Shown here: positions 8,082 to 17,070 of the stretch, in pieces
Layout of the letters: every line of letters begins with the position of its first letter
Position numbering within the stretch: the first letter of the stretch is position 1
Assembly (NCBI RefSeq): GCF_002797445.1
Contig: NZ_PGEP01000001.1
Span: 248,001 to 312,000, forward strand
Direction of reading: 5' to 3'
DNA from: Acidovorax sp. 69
Lineage (GTDB): Bacteria; Pseudomonadota; Gammaproteobacteria; Burkholderiales; Burkholderiaceae_C
Length of the DNA: 64,000 nt
The notes under the pieces: model-generated
Told to the model about the DNA's origin: nothing
What the model saw: the letters and a program-made list of their open reading frames with translations, nothing else
Databases searched by the model: none
Made by a program: the position numbers and the translations under genes

Positions 8082-10100
8082 TCAGAGCTTCTCCAACGCC
8101 ACGGCGGGCGACCAGTCGGTCCCGGCCGACCCCGTGCGGGCATCTTCCACACGCGCCAGCAAACGCAACGCCGCCATGTCGCCAGGCAGGAGATTGAGCA
8201 CCTGGTGCAGCTGCATCAGCGCGCGGTCCCAGTCGCGCGCGTGGAAGGCATCGAGGGCGGCCTGGCTAGCGTCCCGCACGGCGGGATGGTCACAGGGCGT
8301 GAATACCCGCACGGGCTCGGTCTTGCCTTTGACGATGACATCGTCCAGCGCACGCAGTCCCACCGTGGGTGGCAGCTGCGCGGCGGTGGCGGCCGATAGC
8401 AGGATACCGGTGCCAAACGCCTTGTTGGCCCCCTCCAGCCGGGCCGCGAGGTTCACGGCATCGCCAATCGCGGTGTACGAAAATCGCTGCTCCGAGCCCA
8501 CATTGCCCACCACCACACGGCCCGTGTGCAGGCCGATGCGCATGTGAATGGGCGGCAGGCCGCGCGCACTCAGATCCGCCTGCAGCGCCTGCAGCGCCTG
8601 CATGGCTTGCTGCATGGCGATGGCGGCCGCCACCGCGTGCTCGGCATGCTGCGGGTTATCCAGCGGCGCCCCCCAGAAGGCCATCACCGCATCCCCAATG
8701 AACTTGTCCACTGTGCCCCCCGTGGCATGAACAATGGGCGTCATGGCGTTGAAGTAGCCGGTGAGCACCTCCACGGTCTGCTCCGCGCTGAGTCGCTCGG
8801 ACAGCGTGGTGAAGTTGGCCAGGTCGGTGAACATGAGCGTGACCTCGCGGGCCTCGCCCCCCAGTCGCATCAGCTCGGGGTGCGCGATCAGCCGCGACAC
8901 CACGGCAGGCGGGAGGTACTGCGCGAGCATGGCGCGTGTCTGGCGGGCCCGCTGGCGCACCATGGCGTAGGCCACCAGCGCAGCCGCCGCGTAAACAGCC
9001 ACCGCACCCACGGCAGGCAGCAGCGGCGGCCACCAGAGGCGGTAACGCGCAAACAGCCACCACGACACCAGCGCCATGGCCACCACCAGCCCCGCCGTGA
9101 GCGCGGCCGCGCCCGCCGGATGCAGCCTGCGGCTACCCCAGAGCAGCACAGGGAACAGCAGCGCGGTGAGCGCCAGCGTCCAGCCTTCGGACACACTGCG
9201 CAAACCGCTGCCGGTCAGGAAGTTGTCGACCAAGGTGGCCTGGAGTTCCACGCCAGGAAACAGGCGCTCGCCACCCGCTGTGCCGAACGGCGAGTTGAAC
9301 AGGTCGGATTGTGCGCGAGTGAGTTCGGTCGCGGTGCGGGCTGACCGTCCTACCAGCACGATCTTGCCTTTGAAGAAGCCCGCCGGCAGAAGGCCCGGCT
9401 CCAGCGCCTGGTAGTACGAGCGCGTGTCAAACGTGCCACGCGGCCCCTGGTAACCGATCCATTCGGAGTGGCTCATCACGGGGTTCTGACCGCGTGCCTC
9501 GGCCGCGCGCTGGGCCAGCCGCAGGGCAAAACTCTCGCGTGCCAGCGGTGCGCGGCGCACCACAAAGTCGTCGTCCGGCTCCACGCCGGCATCGCCCGCG
9601 TCGGCACCGGCATCCAGAAAGCGCTGCAGCGGCTGAATGTCCATCCACAGCGCGGCGTTGCCACTGTCGATCTTCTCGCGTGTCGCAGCCAGCACCACGG
9701 GGCCCGCCGAGGCAATGGCTCGGTCCAGGGCCGCGTCTTCGGTCTCTGAGGACGGTTCCGCGAACACGATGTCCAGGCCCACGGCGGCGGCTCCTTCGGC
9801 ACGCAGACGCTGCAACAGGGCCGCATGCACGCTGCGGGGGAACGGCCAAGTCTGCTGCAGCTCCTGGAAGGTGGGCTCGTCAATCGCCAGGATCACCACC
9901 GGCAGTGCCGTGCGCTGCGGCGCGGTCCAGGCCGTGAGCACATCAAAGGTCTTGAACTCCAGGGCTTGCCAGGTGCGGCTGAACGTGGCCGCCCCCACCA
10001 GCAGCAACGCCAGCGCGCAGGCCGCCAGCGCATCAAACTGCTGCCGGTACCGGGTGGCGGCAGAGGCCGTGTCAGAAGCGGTAGCGAGCGTCCAGGACAT
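8082..10100 (-). CDS. CHASE2-domain adenylate/guanylate cyclase
   Basis: 672 residues. An N-terminal transmembrane helix (about 27-45) leads to an extracytoplasmic CHASE2 sensor (about 50-300; VVILAIDEPTFQEL, then AAVGLDIVFAEPS). Three closely spaced membrane helices follow (about 305-380), then a class III cyclase domain (about 415-600). The catalytic core is visible: metal Asp in MFTDLANFTTLSERL, second metal Asp in FIGDAVMAFWGAP, and the transition-state region YTAIGDAVNLAARLEG. Product (cAMP or cGMP) is not decided by eye. The start overlaps the end of the FecR/TPR gene by 29 bp, so the two are co-translated and probably one signalling unit. Confidence 0.9.
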   Translation of the reverse strand: MSWTLATASDTASAATRYRQQFDALAACALALLLVGAATFSRTWQALEFKTFDVLTAWTAPQRTALPVVILAIDEPTFQELQQTWPFPRSVHAALLQRLRAEGAAAVGLDIVFAEPSSETEDAALDRAIASAGPVVLAATREKIDSGNAALWMDIQPLQRFLDAGADAGDAGVEPDDDFVVRRAPLARESFALRLAQRAAEARGQNPVMSHSEWIGYQGPRGTFDTRSYYQALEPGLLPAGFFKGKIVLVGRSARTATELTRAQSDLFNSPFGTAGGERLFPGVELQATLVDNFLTGSGLRSVSEGWTLALTALLFPVLLWGSRRLHPAGAAALTAGLVVAMALVSWWLFARYRLWWPPLLPAVGAVAVYAAAALVAYAMVRQRARQTRAMLAQYLPPAVVSRLIAHPELMRLGGEAREVTLMFTDLANFTTLSERLSAEQTVEVLTGYFNAMTPIVHATGGTVDKFIGDAVMAFWGAPLDNPQHAEHAVAAAIAMQQAMQALQALQADLSARGLPPIHMRIGLHTGRVVVGNVGSEQRFSYTAIGDAVNLAARLEGANKAFGTGILLSAATAAQLPPTVGLRALDDVIVKGKTEPVRVFTPCDHPAVRDASQAALDAFHARDWDRALMQLHQVLNLLPGDMAALRLLARVEDARTGSAGTDWSPAVALEKL

Positions 10101-13100
10101 AGCGGGTGCTTCTGCGGTCCGACTTCGGTGCCCAGAGGTTCATGGCGGCAGCACCCACCACCCAGTGCTTGTCGTGCGACTCCCAGAACCCCATGAGGTC
10201 CACTCCCCAGCCAGGCGCCATGCGGGTGAGGTTTTCCTTGTCCTCAAAACGTTCCGACCGGTACACCGCGCGCCCGCTGAGATAGATGCGCTGCGGGCTG
10301 GCCCAGGTGGCGCCCAGTACGGCTGTGTGGCGCGGGATGTAGGGGATGCGGCCTGCGGCGCCGGCTGAATCAAAGATGCGGCTCTCGCTGCCCTGGTAAA
10401 GATACTTGGCGTAGCCCGACCAGCGCCGGCTGAACATGTGGTTGACGCCCGCGCCCAGGGTTTTGAGGGTGCCCATGTCAAAACTCGGCGTGTTCTCCAG
10501 CAAGTCGGTCGTAGAGAGGTTGACCAGTTGGGCATTACGCATCTCTTCCAGGAACGGCATGCTGGGGGTCTGCAGGTCTACCCCCACGGTGCCGGGGTTG
10601 CGCACACGCAGGTGGTCCGCGCGCAGGCTCAGAAAGGTGTTGGTGCCGATCTCCATGCCCAGCTGGGCCACCGTGCGCTTGTGGCGCCCGCCGGCTTCAA
10701 CGAGCCGGTCCTCGACGGGGATGCCCGCCGTCTCCACGCTGGTGAGCGTCGATATGCTCAGCGGTCGCAACCAGTCCTGGTAGGCCATGCGCACGGTGGT
10801 GCCCGTGGCGGGCTGCCAAACCACACCCAGACGGGGCGTGACGACACGCTCCACGTCGGCGCGGCGAGCCTCCACCTCACTGAACCGATCCAGACCCACC
10901 AGGTAGCTTTGCGTCAGGCCGTCCACCCGATGGCGAATCTGCTGCAGGCCCAGCGCGGCGTCCAGGCTCAGCGCCTTGTCCAGCTGCTGGGTCGTTGCCA
11001 GAGTAAGGCCTGTATAGCGCCGGTCCACATGGTTGTAGCCGCCGAGCAGCAAATAGTCGCGGTAGGGGCCTACGCCGGGAATGTCGGCTCCCACGGCAGC
11101 CTCGCCGCCGATCAGATTGTTCTGGCGCTCACGCACGTGCTCCAGTGCCACGCTCCAGCGGCTGCCCGGTGCGGTGTCCAGCGTGTGCCGCAGCTGGAGG
11201 TCGTTGAACTGTTTCTTGGGCTCGCTGCCCACGCCCATCAGGCTCACGAACGGGGGCTCGATGTATGCGGTGGGATAACGCAGCAACAGGATGTTCTCCA
11301 CACTGCGGCCTAGCTTGACCCAGGTCTGCTCGGTGGGGCCCCAGCGGTAAGACATGCCCACTGCGCCTTGTGTGCTCGTGTTGTCCATGGACGTCTCGAA
11401 CAGGTTTTGGCTGCGCAGGCGCATGTCGAACTGGTTCACGTAGGCGAACAGGTTGATACGCTCGGTCGGTTGCATGCCCGCCCCCACGGTGACGGCGCGT
11501 GCGCGCACCTTGCCATAGCCAGCGCGCATGGCCGGGACATTGTTGACCTGCAGATCGAACGGAAACTCGCTGGCGTTGGCCGATTGCGCCTTGAAGAACC
11601 ATGACACCGGAACATGGCTGTTGTCCATGCCGTTGAGCGTGACCGCTGGCGCTCGCATGCGGTAGGTGTCGCGGTCCATCGTGATGCCCACCGATCCATG
11701 GCCGCCGGGCCGCTGCAGCAATGACGAGTACCGCTGGCTCGCGCCAAAAGCCATGGGGTCCGTCAGAAAGCCCTGAAACAGTGCGGAGTTCTTGTTGAAC
11801 TCGCCGGCATAGCGGTCGGCCAGGAACAGGTGACTGCCGCCCCAGTACGGGTAAAAGCTTTGCTGGGCCAGTTCCAGTGCCCAGTCTTCCATGCCAAAAA
11901 ACGCCAGCGATGCGCCGAGGTTGGCGCTACCCTTTTGGTCATTGGCAACCTGGTTGAGCGACTTGAGGTAGGGCATGCGCTGCACGGCAGCACGGGCGGC
12001 CTCCACAGCCTCTCCGGGTTGGAACAGGTCGGTGTGGATCTGTGCCAGCAGCATGTGGGGAACAGGGTCCTTGTCATCCAGTGCAATGGCCTGGTCCAGC
12101 GTGGACAGCGCATCCTGATGGCGGCCGAGCTGGTAGTAGGCCACGGCCGTCCAGGTCTTGGCGCGTGCGTAGCGGGGTTCCATCACGCCCGCGCGCAGCA
12201 GGGCGTCGAGTGCCGTTTGCGGATCCCCTCGTTTGAGGTGCAACAGGCCTTGTCCTGTTAGCGCCACGTAGTCCGCCGGGTTGTCGCCCAATGCCGTTGC
12301 GAAGGCCTGGCCCGCATCGGTGAACTGGTTGGCGAAGGTTTCAAGCGTGCCCAGTTCGCCCCAGGCCCCTGGGCTTTGTGGCGAAAGGGCCAGTGCCTGC
12401 TGCAGGTTGGCACGCGCGGGGCGCGTGTCTTCGCGTTCGGTATGGGCACTGCCCAGGCCCTGCCAGGCGCGGGCGTCGCCTGGGGCAAGCTGCGTGGCCT
12501 CGGTGTATGCGGCCACCGCGCCCGGCGCATCGCCACGCCGCCGCGCCAGTTCGGCGCGCACCATGACAAGCTCGGTATGGGCCGTTCCTTGCATCGGGGC
12601 CAGCGTGGCGATGGCGTCGTCCACCCGGTCGGTCAACATCTGTACGCGGGCCAACTGGGCCACCAAGGCGGGATGTGCAGGCCAGCGCTCCAGGGCGGTG
12701 CGCAGCGTGGCCGTGGCAGCAGCGCCTTCGCCCTCCATGAGCTGCACATCGGATTGCATGAGCCAGACCGGCAAGGGCGCAGCCGATGGCGCCGCCACTT
12801 GCCCGGCCAGTTGATCACGCGCGGCCAGCAGGTCGCCCGACTGCAGCGCGGTGGCAGACTCCAGCGCCGCCACCCAGGGCCCGGGCGCGGTGCCCCTGGC
12901 CTGCGCCAAGGCGACACGCGCGGCTGGCTGGTCGCGCGCCTCCAGCGCTGCACGCACCGGAGCGAGTGCTGTGGGCACGGGTTCGGCGGCCAGGTGTGGC
13001 AGGGGGTCGGCACGCAGTGCGTTCACCCACTGTATGCGGTCACGCGGCTGGCTCAGCACCAGCTTGACCGGGGCCTTGCCCACTTCGGCCAGCGCCGCTT

Positions 13101-13638
13101 CGTTGGCCCCCACCGACACCGCTCCTTGTGCGTTGGAAAACTCCACCGTGCCCGACAACACCGTGATCAGCGTGCGGCCATCGTCTTCCACGCTGATGTC
13201 CCAGTCGGTTCCCCGAATGGCGGCGGTGGCTGCTGGGGTTTCCAGGTTGAGGCGGCTGCCATCGGAGCGCTTGGTCTGCGTCCACGCCCGGCCGGCATTG
13301 AGCAGCAATGTCGTGACTGGCTGTGCAGGGGTGGCCACCCCTTTGACTTGCAGCACCGTGTTCTGGTGCAGGCGCAGTTGGGTGTCGTCGGCAAACAGCA
13401 AGGCCATCTTGGCGGCCTGGCGCGTGCGTACAAAGTCACCGGTGACCAGTGCCTGTGCCAATCGGGCAGGCGCCCAGTCCGGGGCTGCTGCGGCACGCTG
13501 GTCACCCACGCCCTGCAGACTGACGATTTCGGCGGCAGCGCCAGTGGGTATGGTGGCGTGGGCCCACAAAGGCCAGGCCAGGGCCATCAATGCGGCCATG
13601 GCGGTGAGCGTTGGCAAGCGGGTTGTGTGGTGGGGCAT
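10072..13638 (-). CDS. FecR domain, TPR and outer-membrane beta-barrel protein
   Basis: About 1,188 residues, unusually long and composite. A signal peptide (MPHHTTRLPTLTAMAALMAL..., cut near AHA) precedes a periplasmic FecR-like domain (about 50-180; GDFVRTRQAAKMALLFADDT, then AAIRGTDWDISVE). Tandem TPR repeats follow (about 230-590), then a long C-terminal region (about 640-1188) of alternating aromatic/polar strands ending in YVLDARYRF, the terminal Phe expected of an outer-membrane barrel. Start 13638 is chosen for the signal peptide, but its Shine-Dalgarno is weak and a longer in-frame start at 13746 exists. Overlap with the CHASE2 cyclase gene suggests a sensor or export partner. No plug domain is evident, so it is not an ordinary TonB receptor. 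Confidence 0.82.
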   Translation of the reverse strand: MPHHTTRLPTLTAMAALMALAWPLWAHATIPTGAAAEIVSLQGVGDQRAAAAPDWAPARLAQALVTGDFVRTRQAAKMALLFADDTQLRLHQNTVLQVKGVATPAQPVTTLLLNAGRAWTQTKRSDGSRLNLETPAATAAIRGTDWDISVEDDGRTLITVLSGTVEFSNAQGAVSVGANEAALAEVGKAPVKLVLSQPRDRIQWVNALRADPLPHLAAEPVPTALAPVRAALEARDQPAARVALAQARGTAPGPWVAALESATALQSGDLLAARDQLAGQVAAPSAAPLPVWLMQSDVQLMEGEGAAATATLRTALERWPAHPALVAQLARVQMLTDRVDDAIATLAPMQGTAHTELVMVRAELARRRGDAPGAVAAYTEATQLAPGDARAWQGLGSAHTEREDTRPARANLQQALALSPQSPGAWGELGTLETFANQFTDAGQAFATALGDNPADYVALTGQGLLHLKRGDPQTALDALLRAGVMEPRYARAKTWTAVAYYQLGRHQDALSTLDQAIALDDKDPVPHMLLAQIHTDLFQPGEAVEAARAAVQRMPYLKSLNQVANDQKGSANLGASLAFFGMEDWALELAQQSFYPYWGGSHLFLADRYAGEFNKNSALFQGFLTDPMAFGASQRYSSLLQRPGGHGSVGITMDRDTYRMRAPAVTLNGMDNSHVPVSWFFKAQSANASEFPFDLQVNNVPAMRAGYGKVRARAVTVGAGMQPTERINLFAYVNQFDMRLRSQNLFETSMDNTSTQGAVGMSYRWGPTEQTWVKLGRSVENILLLRYPTAYIEPPFVSLMGVGSEPKKQFNDLQLRHTLDTAPGSRWSVALEHVRERQNNLIGGEAAVGADIPGVGPYRDYLLLGGYNHVDRRYTGLTLATTQQLDKALSLDAALGLQQIRHRVDGLTQSYLVGLDRFSEVEARRADVERVVTPRLGVVWQPATGTTVRMAYQDWLRPLSISTLTSVETAGIPVEDRLVEAGGRHKRTVAQLGMEIGTNTFLSLRADHLRVRNPGTVGVDLQTPSMPFLEEMRNAQLVNLSTTDLLENTPSFDMGTLKTLGAGVNHMFSRRWSGYAKYLYQGSESRIFDSAGAAGRIPYIPRHTAVLGATWASPQRIYLSGRAVYRSERFEDKENLTRMAPGWGVDLMGFWESHDKHWVVGAAAMNLWAPKSDRRSTRYVLDARYRF

Positions 13639-13812
13639 ATCGTGGCTTTCGAGGAAGGCAGGAAAACGCGTCACCAGGCGACCCTCCCTGGCACCTGGCG
13701 AACGGAAATTATCGCGAGCAGGCGCCGAAAATGCGCTGGCTGGCACCGGCCCGAACAGTGCATTTCATGAAGAAAGCCACATTTGGTCGCACCGCGTAGC
13801 CGCCACAGAAAC

Positions 13813-13846
13813 CCCGCACGGCCCTTTCCTACAGACGCCGTGCGGG
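13813..13846. promoter_or_regulatory. 10-bp inverted repeat in a divergent promoter region
   Basis: Perfect arms CCCGCACGGC (13813-13822) and GCCGTGCGGG (13837-13846) with a 14-nt spacer, in the 303-bp region between the divergent FecR/TPR gene and the amidotransferase gene. There is no T tract, so an operator or leader hairpin is more likely than a terminator. No other recognisable element was seen in this gap. Confidence 0.4.
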
Positions 13847-13941
13847 CGTAGTGCTACAAATTGACAACGTTCAGAGCCTGAGCGGTTCAAAGATTGCATT
13901 GATCACACACTCTGCGTGTGTTGCCTGGAGTTTTCAAAAAT

Positions 13942-14820
13942 ATGCCCTCCGCCCCCCGCCTCAAGATTGGTCTGTCTGCCTGCTTCCAGCACGCCGACAC
14001 CTCCCGTCCGCTGTTCACCGGTAAAACCCTGCAGTACGTCGAACAGTCCATTGCCCACTGGCTCATGTCGGCAGGGGCTATGGTGGTGATGGTGCCTTGC
14101 CCTACCGGGGAGACAGCCCGTGGCGACGTGACGCTTGATCACTATGCCGAGTGGCTGGACGGCATCGTCATGCACGGCGGTGCTGATGTCTGGCCGGGCA
14201 ACTACGGGGAAGAACCCCTGCGCGAGGAGTGGGTTGGAGACCGTGTGCGCGACCTTTACGACCTGGCCGTCGTGAAAGCATTTGCCCAGGTCGGAAAGCC
14301 CATTTTTGGCGTGTGCCGGGGCCTTCAGCTGATCAATGTGGCCTTTGGTGGGGCGCTGTACCAAGACCTGCAGACCCAGCACCCCGGCGCGCAGGAGCAT
14401 CGGAATGCCACGACCTACGACCAGCATTTCCACGACATTCACATCGTGCCCGACACCCATCTGGCGACGCTGTACCCGAAACAGCTGCGCGCACGGGTCA
14501 ACAGCATCCACCACCAGGGCATCAAGCGGGTGGCGCCGGATTTTGTGGTTGAGGCCCTGAGTGAACCGGACGGAGTTCCAGAAGCCATCCGCCTGCAACC
14601 AGCGCCTGGGCGGGGCTATATTGCTGCCACGCAATGGCACCCTGAGTTTCACAAAGTCGGCTCGGACACGCTGGATGACACGGCCATTTTGAGCGACTTT
14701 CTGGCCGCATGTGAGCAAGCCAAAGCGAACCCCAGGTCTGTGCAACATGCGGCGTCGTCCTCCCTGCGAGGGAGGGCTACGCGGCTGTTGCGGCACGCAT
14801 TGTCGAGGCAGCGGACGTAA
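13942..14820 (+). CDS. Class I glutamine amidotransferase-like hydrolase (peptidase C26, gamma-Glu-GABA hydrolase family)
   Basis: 292 residues. The nucleophile elbow GVCRGLQLINVAFGG places the catalytic Cys at 125; WHPEFH gives His233 and Glu235, completing the triad. It resembles PuuD-type gamma-glutamyl-gamma-aminobutyrate hydrolases, which release glutamate from gamma-glutamyl compounds in polyamine breakdown. No other puu genes are nearby, so the substrate is open. The ATG at 13942 follows CCTGGAG; the in-frame GTG at 13918 is less likely. The C-terminal 40 residues are basic and poorly conserved-looking. Confidence 0.85.
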   Translation: MPSAPRLKIGLSACFQHADTSRPLFTGKTLQYVEQSIAHWLMSAGAMVVMVPCPTGETARGDVTLDHYAEWLDGIVMHGGADVWPGNYGEEPLREEWVGDRVRDLYDLAVVKAFAQVGKPIFGVCRGLQLINVAFGGALYQDLQTQHPGAQEHRNATTYDQHFHDIHIVPDTHLATLYPKQLRARVNSIHHQGIKRVAPDFVVEALSEPDGVPEAIRLQPAPGRGYIAATQWHPEFHKVGSDTLDDTAILSDFLAACEQAKANPRSVQHAASSSLRGRATRLLRHALSRQRT

Positions 14821-14854
14821 GGGTACGTATGGGCGCCGAAGTCGCCCGTGCGCC

Positions 14855-15778
14855 TCAGTGGCCCTGGGTGTTCACTCCCGCCAAAGCCCAGCCGACCACA
14901 GACTCCAGCTGTTCCCGCAGCCAGCGGTGCGCGGCGTCCTGCTGGTAGCGTGTATGCCAGATAAGGTACATGGGCAGGCCGGGGCAGGCCACCGGCACCG
15001 GCGAACTGGCCAACGCAGCCAGCGCAGTGCGCCCCAGCAGCGATGGTGCCGTGATGAGCAGCGGCGTGCCACACACAAACGCGGGCAGTGCGGAAAAACC
15101 TGGCACATGGATCACAAAGCGCCGGTGCACGCCGCGGGCTTCAAGCTGCCGGTCCAGGTCCAGACCCCGGTGCGCTTCGTAGGCCACAGTGGCGTGGTTG
15201 GCCGCCAGATAGTCCGCTTCTGAGGTGGGAGCATTGCGCACGGTGGGGTCGTAAAACACCCGGTATTGGTCTTCAAACAAGCGCTTTTGCACGATGTCGG
15301 TGCCATCTGGTGGGCGCGGGCTGATGACCATTTGGCAGGCGTCCGAACGCAACAGCTCGGCACTGGGTGCGCCGCTGGGCACGATGCGCAAGGTGACGTT
15401 GGGAGCCGCATCACGCAGGCGCGCTGCCAGCGCGGGCAGCAAAAGGTCGCGCTGAAAATCGTTGGCCGCGATGGTCAGGTGGGCGCTCCACGTGGCGGGG
15501 TTGAAGACAGGCCCTTGCGCAAATTGCTGCATCTGGCGCAACAGCTCGCGCGCCGGGGTGGCCAGGCCTTCTGCGCGCGCCGTGGGCACAATGCCGCGCC
15601 CACGCTTGACGAACAGCGGGTCGCCCGTGATGGTGCGCAGTTTGTCAAGCAGGTGGCTCACGGCCGACTGCGTGACGCCCAGGCGCTCGGCGGCAGCAGT
15701 GATGCTTCCGGTCTCCAGCACCGCCAGCAGCAAATGCATGAGGCGCCCGTCCAGATCAGACCCATCGATTTTGCTCAT
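14855..15778 (-). CDS. LysR-family regulator, divergent from ligAB
   Basis: About 307 residues. N-terminal helix-turn-helix ITAAAERLGVTQSAVSHLLD at roughly residues 26-45, then the usual substrate-binding domain. Divergent placement 84 bp from ligA makes it the probable activator of the protocatechuate 4,5-cleavage genes, with the ring-cleavage substrate or a downstream metabolite as effector (inference). The start is uncertain: ATG 15778 fits the usual distance to the HTH, while ATG 15805 or TTG 15814 in frame would add 9-12 residues. Confidence 0.87.
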   Translation of the reverse strand: MSKIDGSDLDGRLMHLLLAVLETGSITAAAERLGVTQSAVSHLLDKLRTITGDPLFVKRGRGIVPTARAEGLATPARELLRQMQQFAQGPVFNPATWSAHLTIAANDFQRDLLLPALAARLRDAAPNVTLRIVPSGAPSAELLRSDACQMVISPRPPDGTDIVQKRLFEDQYRVFYDPTVRNAPTSEADYLAANHATVAYEAHRGLDLDRQLEARGVHRRFVIHVPGFSALPAFVCGTPLLITAPSLLGRTALAALASSPVPVACPGLPMYLIWHTRYQQDAAHRWLREQLESVVGWALAGVNTQGH

Positions 15779-15816
15779 GCATTCGATGATCTGTGCCCCC
15801 TTCATCTTTGGCAATG

Positions 15817-15828
15817 GTGTCGCGACAC
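15817..15828. promoter_or_regulatory. GTGTCGCGACAC palindrome between LysR gene and ligA
   Basis: Perfect 12-bp palindrome in the 84-bp divergent promoter region, 35 bp before the ligA GTG. Its position fits a LysR operator (regulatory or activation site) serving both genes. Prediction from symmetry and context only. Confidence 0.45.
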
Positions 15829-15862
15829 TGCGACCTGACTTACATCAAGCCTTGGAGACACC

Positions 15863-16210
15863 GTGACCACCGCCTTGCCCCCCATCCCCGGTACCACACC
15901 GTTCGACGGCGACCAGGCCCGCAAGGGCTATGCGCTGAACAAGATGTGCTTTTCGTTCAACGTTGCAGCCAACCGAGAGGCCTTCCTGGCCGACGAAGAG
16001 GGCTACATGCGCAAGTACGGGCTGAACGAACAGCAGGCCGCCGCCATCCGCGCGAAGAACGTGCTGCAGCTCATTGCGGCGGGCGGCAACGCCTACTACC
16101 TGGCCAAGTTCGCGGGCATCTTCAAGCTGGACATGCAGGACATCGGTGCGCAGCAGACCGGCATGACCAAGGACGCATTCAAGGCCATGTTGGTGGCCGC
16201 TGGACAATAG
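15863..16210 (+). CDS. ligA: Protocatechuate 4,5-dioxygenase alpha (small) subunit
   Basis: 115 residues, all-helical LigA-type subunit (RKGYALNKMCFSF, YMRKYGLNEQQ, GGNAYYLAKFAG). GTG start at 15863 with TTGGAGA just upstream. The alpha subunit caps the active site of the beta subunit. Equivalent to pmdA of comamonads. It precedes ligB by 14 bp. Protocatechuate is favoured over gallate because vanillate demethylase is encoded nearby, but by eye the two enzymes are not fully separable. Confidence 0.85.
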   Translation: MTTALPPIPGTTPFDGDQARKGYALNKMCFSFNVAANREAFLADEEGYMRKYGLNEQQAAAIRAKNVLQLIAAGGNAYYLAKFAGIFKLDMQDIGAQQTGMTKDAFKAMLVAAGQ

Positions 16211-16224
16211 AAAGGGAGACACAC

Positions 16225-17070
16225 ATGGCACAACTCATCGGCGGCCTCGGCACCTCGCACATCCCGGCCATTGGCAACGCCATCCACAAAGGGCTGCAGA
16301 ACGAGCCCTACTGGAAGCCTTTTTTCGACGGCTTTCCACCCATCCGGCAGTGGCTGGGCGAGAAGCGGCCCGACGTGGTCGTGATGTTTTACAACGACCA
16401 TGGCCTGAACTTCTTCCTCGACAAGATGCCGACCTTCGCTGTGGGCGCGGCGGCGCAGTATCACAACGCGGATGAAGGCTGGGGCATCCCGACGCTGCCA
16501 CCGTTCCAGGGCGAGGTAGACCTGTCGTGGCACCTCATCAATACGCTGGTCGTCCAGGAGTTTGACGTGACCACCTGCCAGGAGATGTTGGTAGACCATG
16601 CCTGCACGCTGCCGCTCAAGCTGTTTTGGCCCGAGGGTGATTGCCCCGTGACGGTGGTGCCGGTGTGCATCAACACCGTGCAGTTTCCACTGCCATCGGC
16701 CAAGCGCTGCTACGCGCTGGGCAAGGCCGTGGGTCAGGCGATCCAGAGCTGGGACAGCAGCAAGAAGGTGGCGGTGATTGCCTCGGGGGGCCTGAGCCAC
16801 CAGCTCGATGGCGAGCGCGCGGGCTTCATCAACAAGGCGTTTGACCTGCAGTTCATCGAGAGCCTGACCAGCAACCCCGAGTGGGCGACGCAGTTCAGCG
16901 TGCACGAGCTGGTGGAAAAAACCGGCACCCAGGGCGTGGAGCTGCTGATGTGGCTGGCCATGCGCGGCGCGCTGTCCACCGCCAGTGCGGGTGTGCGCCG
17001 CGTGCACAGCAACTACCACATCCCTATCTCGAATACGGCCACGGCGGTAATGGCTTTGGAAACGGTGTAG
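16225..17070 (+). CDS. ligB: Protocatechuate 4,5-dioxygenase beta (catalytic) subunit
   Basis: 281 residues, class III extradiol dioxygenase. Iron ligands by LigB numbering are visible: His12 (GTSHIPAIG), His59 (FYNDHG) and Glu239 (TQGVELLMW). The catalytic His is at about 192 (GGLSHQL). It opens protocatechuate between C4 and C5 to 4-carboxy-2-hydroxymuconate semialdehyde. Strong ribosome site AAAGGGAG before the ATG. The later enzymes of the pathway (LigC, LigI, LigJ, LigK equivalents) are not in the window. Equivalent to pmdB. The stop abuts the end of the convergent flavoprotein gene. Confidence 0.9.
   Translation: MAQLIGGLGTSHIPAIGNAIHKGLQNEPYWKPFFDGFPPIRQWLGEKRPDVVVMFYNDHGLNFFLDKMPTFAVGAAAQYHNADEGWGIPTLPPFQGEVDLSWHLINTLVVQEFDVTTCQEMLVDHACTLPLKLFWPEGDCPVTVVPVCINTVQFPLPSAKRCYALGKAVGQAIQSWDSSKKVAVIASGGLSHQLDGERAGFINKAFDLQFIESLTSNPEWATQFSVHELVEKTGTQGVELLMWLAMRGALSTASAGVRRVHSNYHIPISNTATAVMALETV

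Noticed and set aside
13638..13746. Longer start for the FecR/TPR protein at 13746
   Set aside because: The added 36 residues are basic and non-hydrophobic, and would bury the signal peptide that begins after 13638.
12376..13770. Long plus-strand frame of about 460 codons antisense to the FecR/TPR gene
   Set aside because: Shadow of the real gene; composition is Gly/Arg/His-rich and no motif or ribosome site is present.
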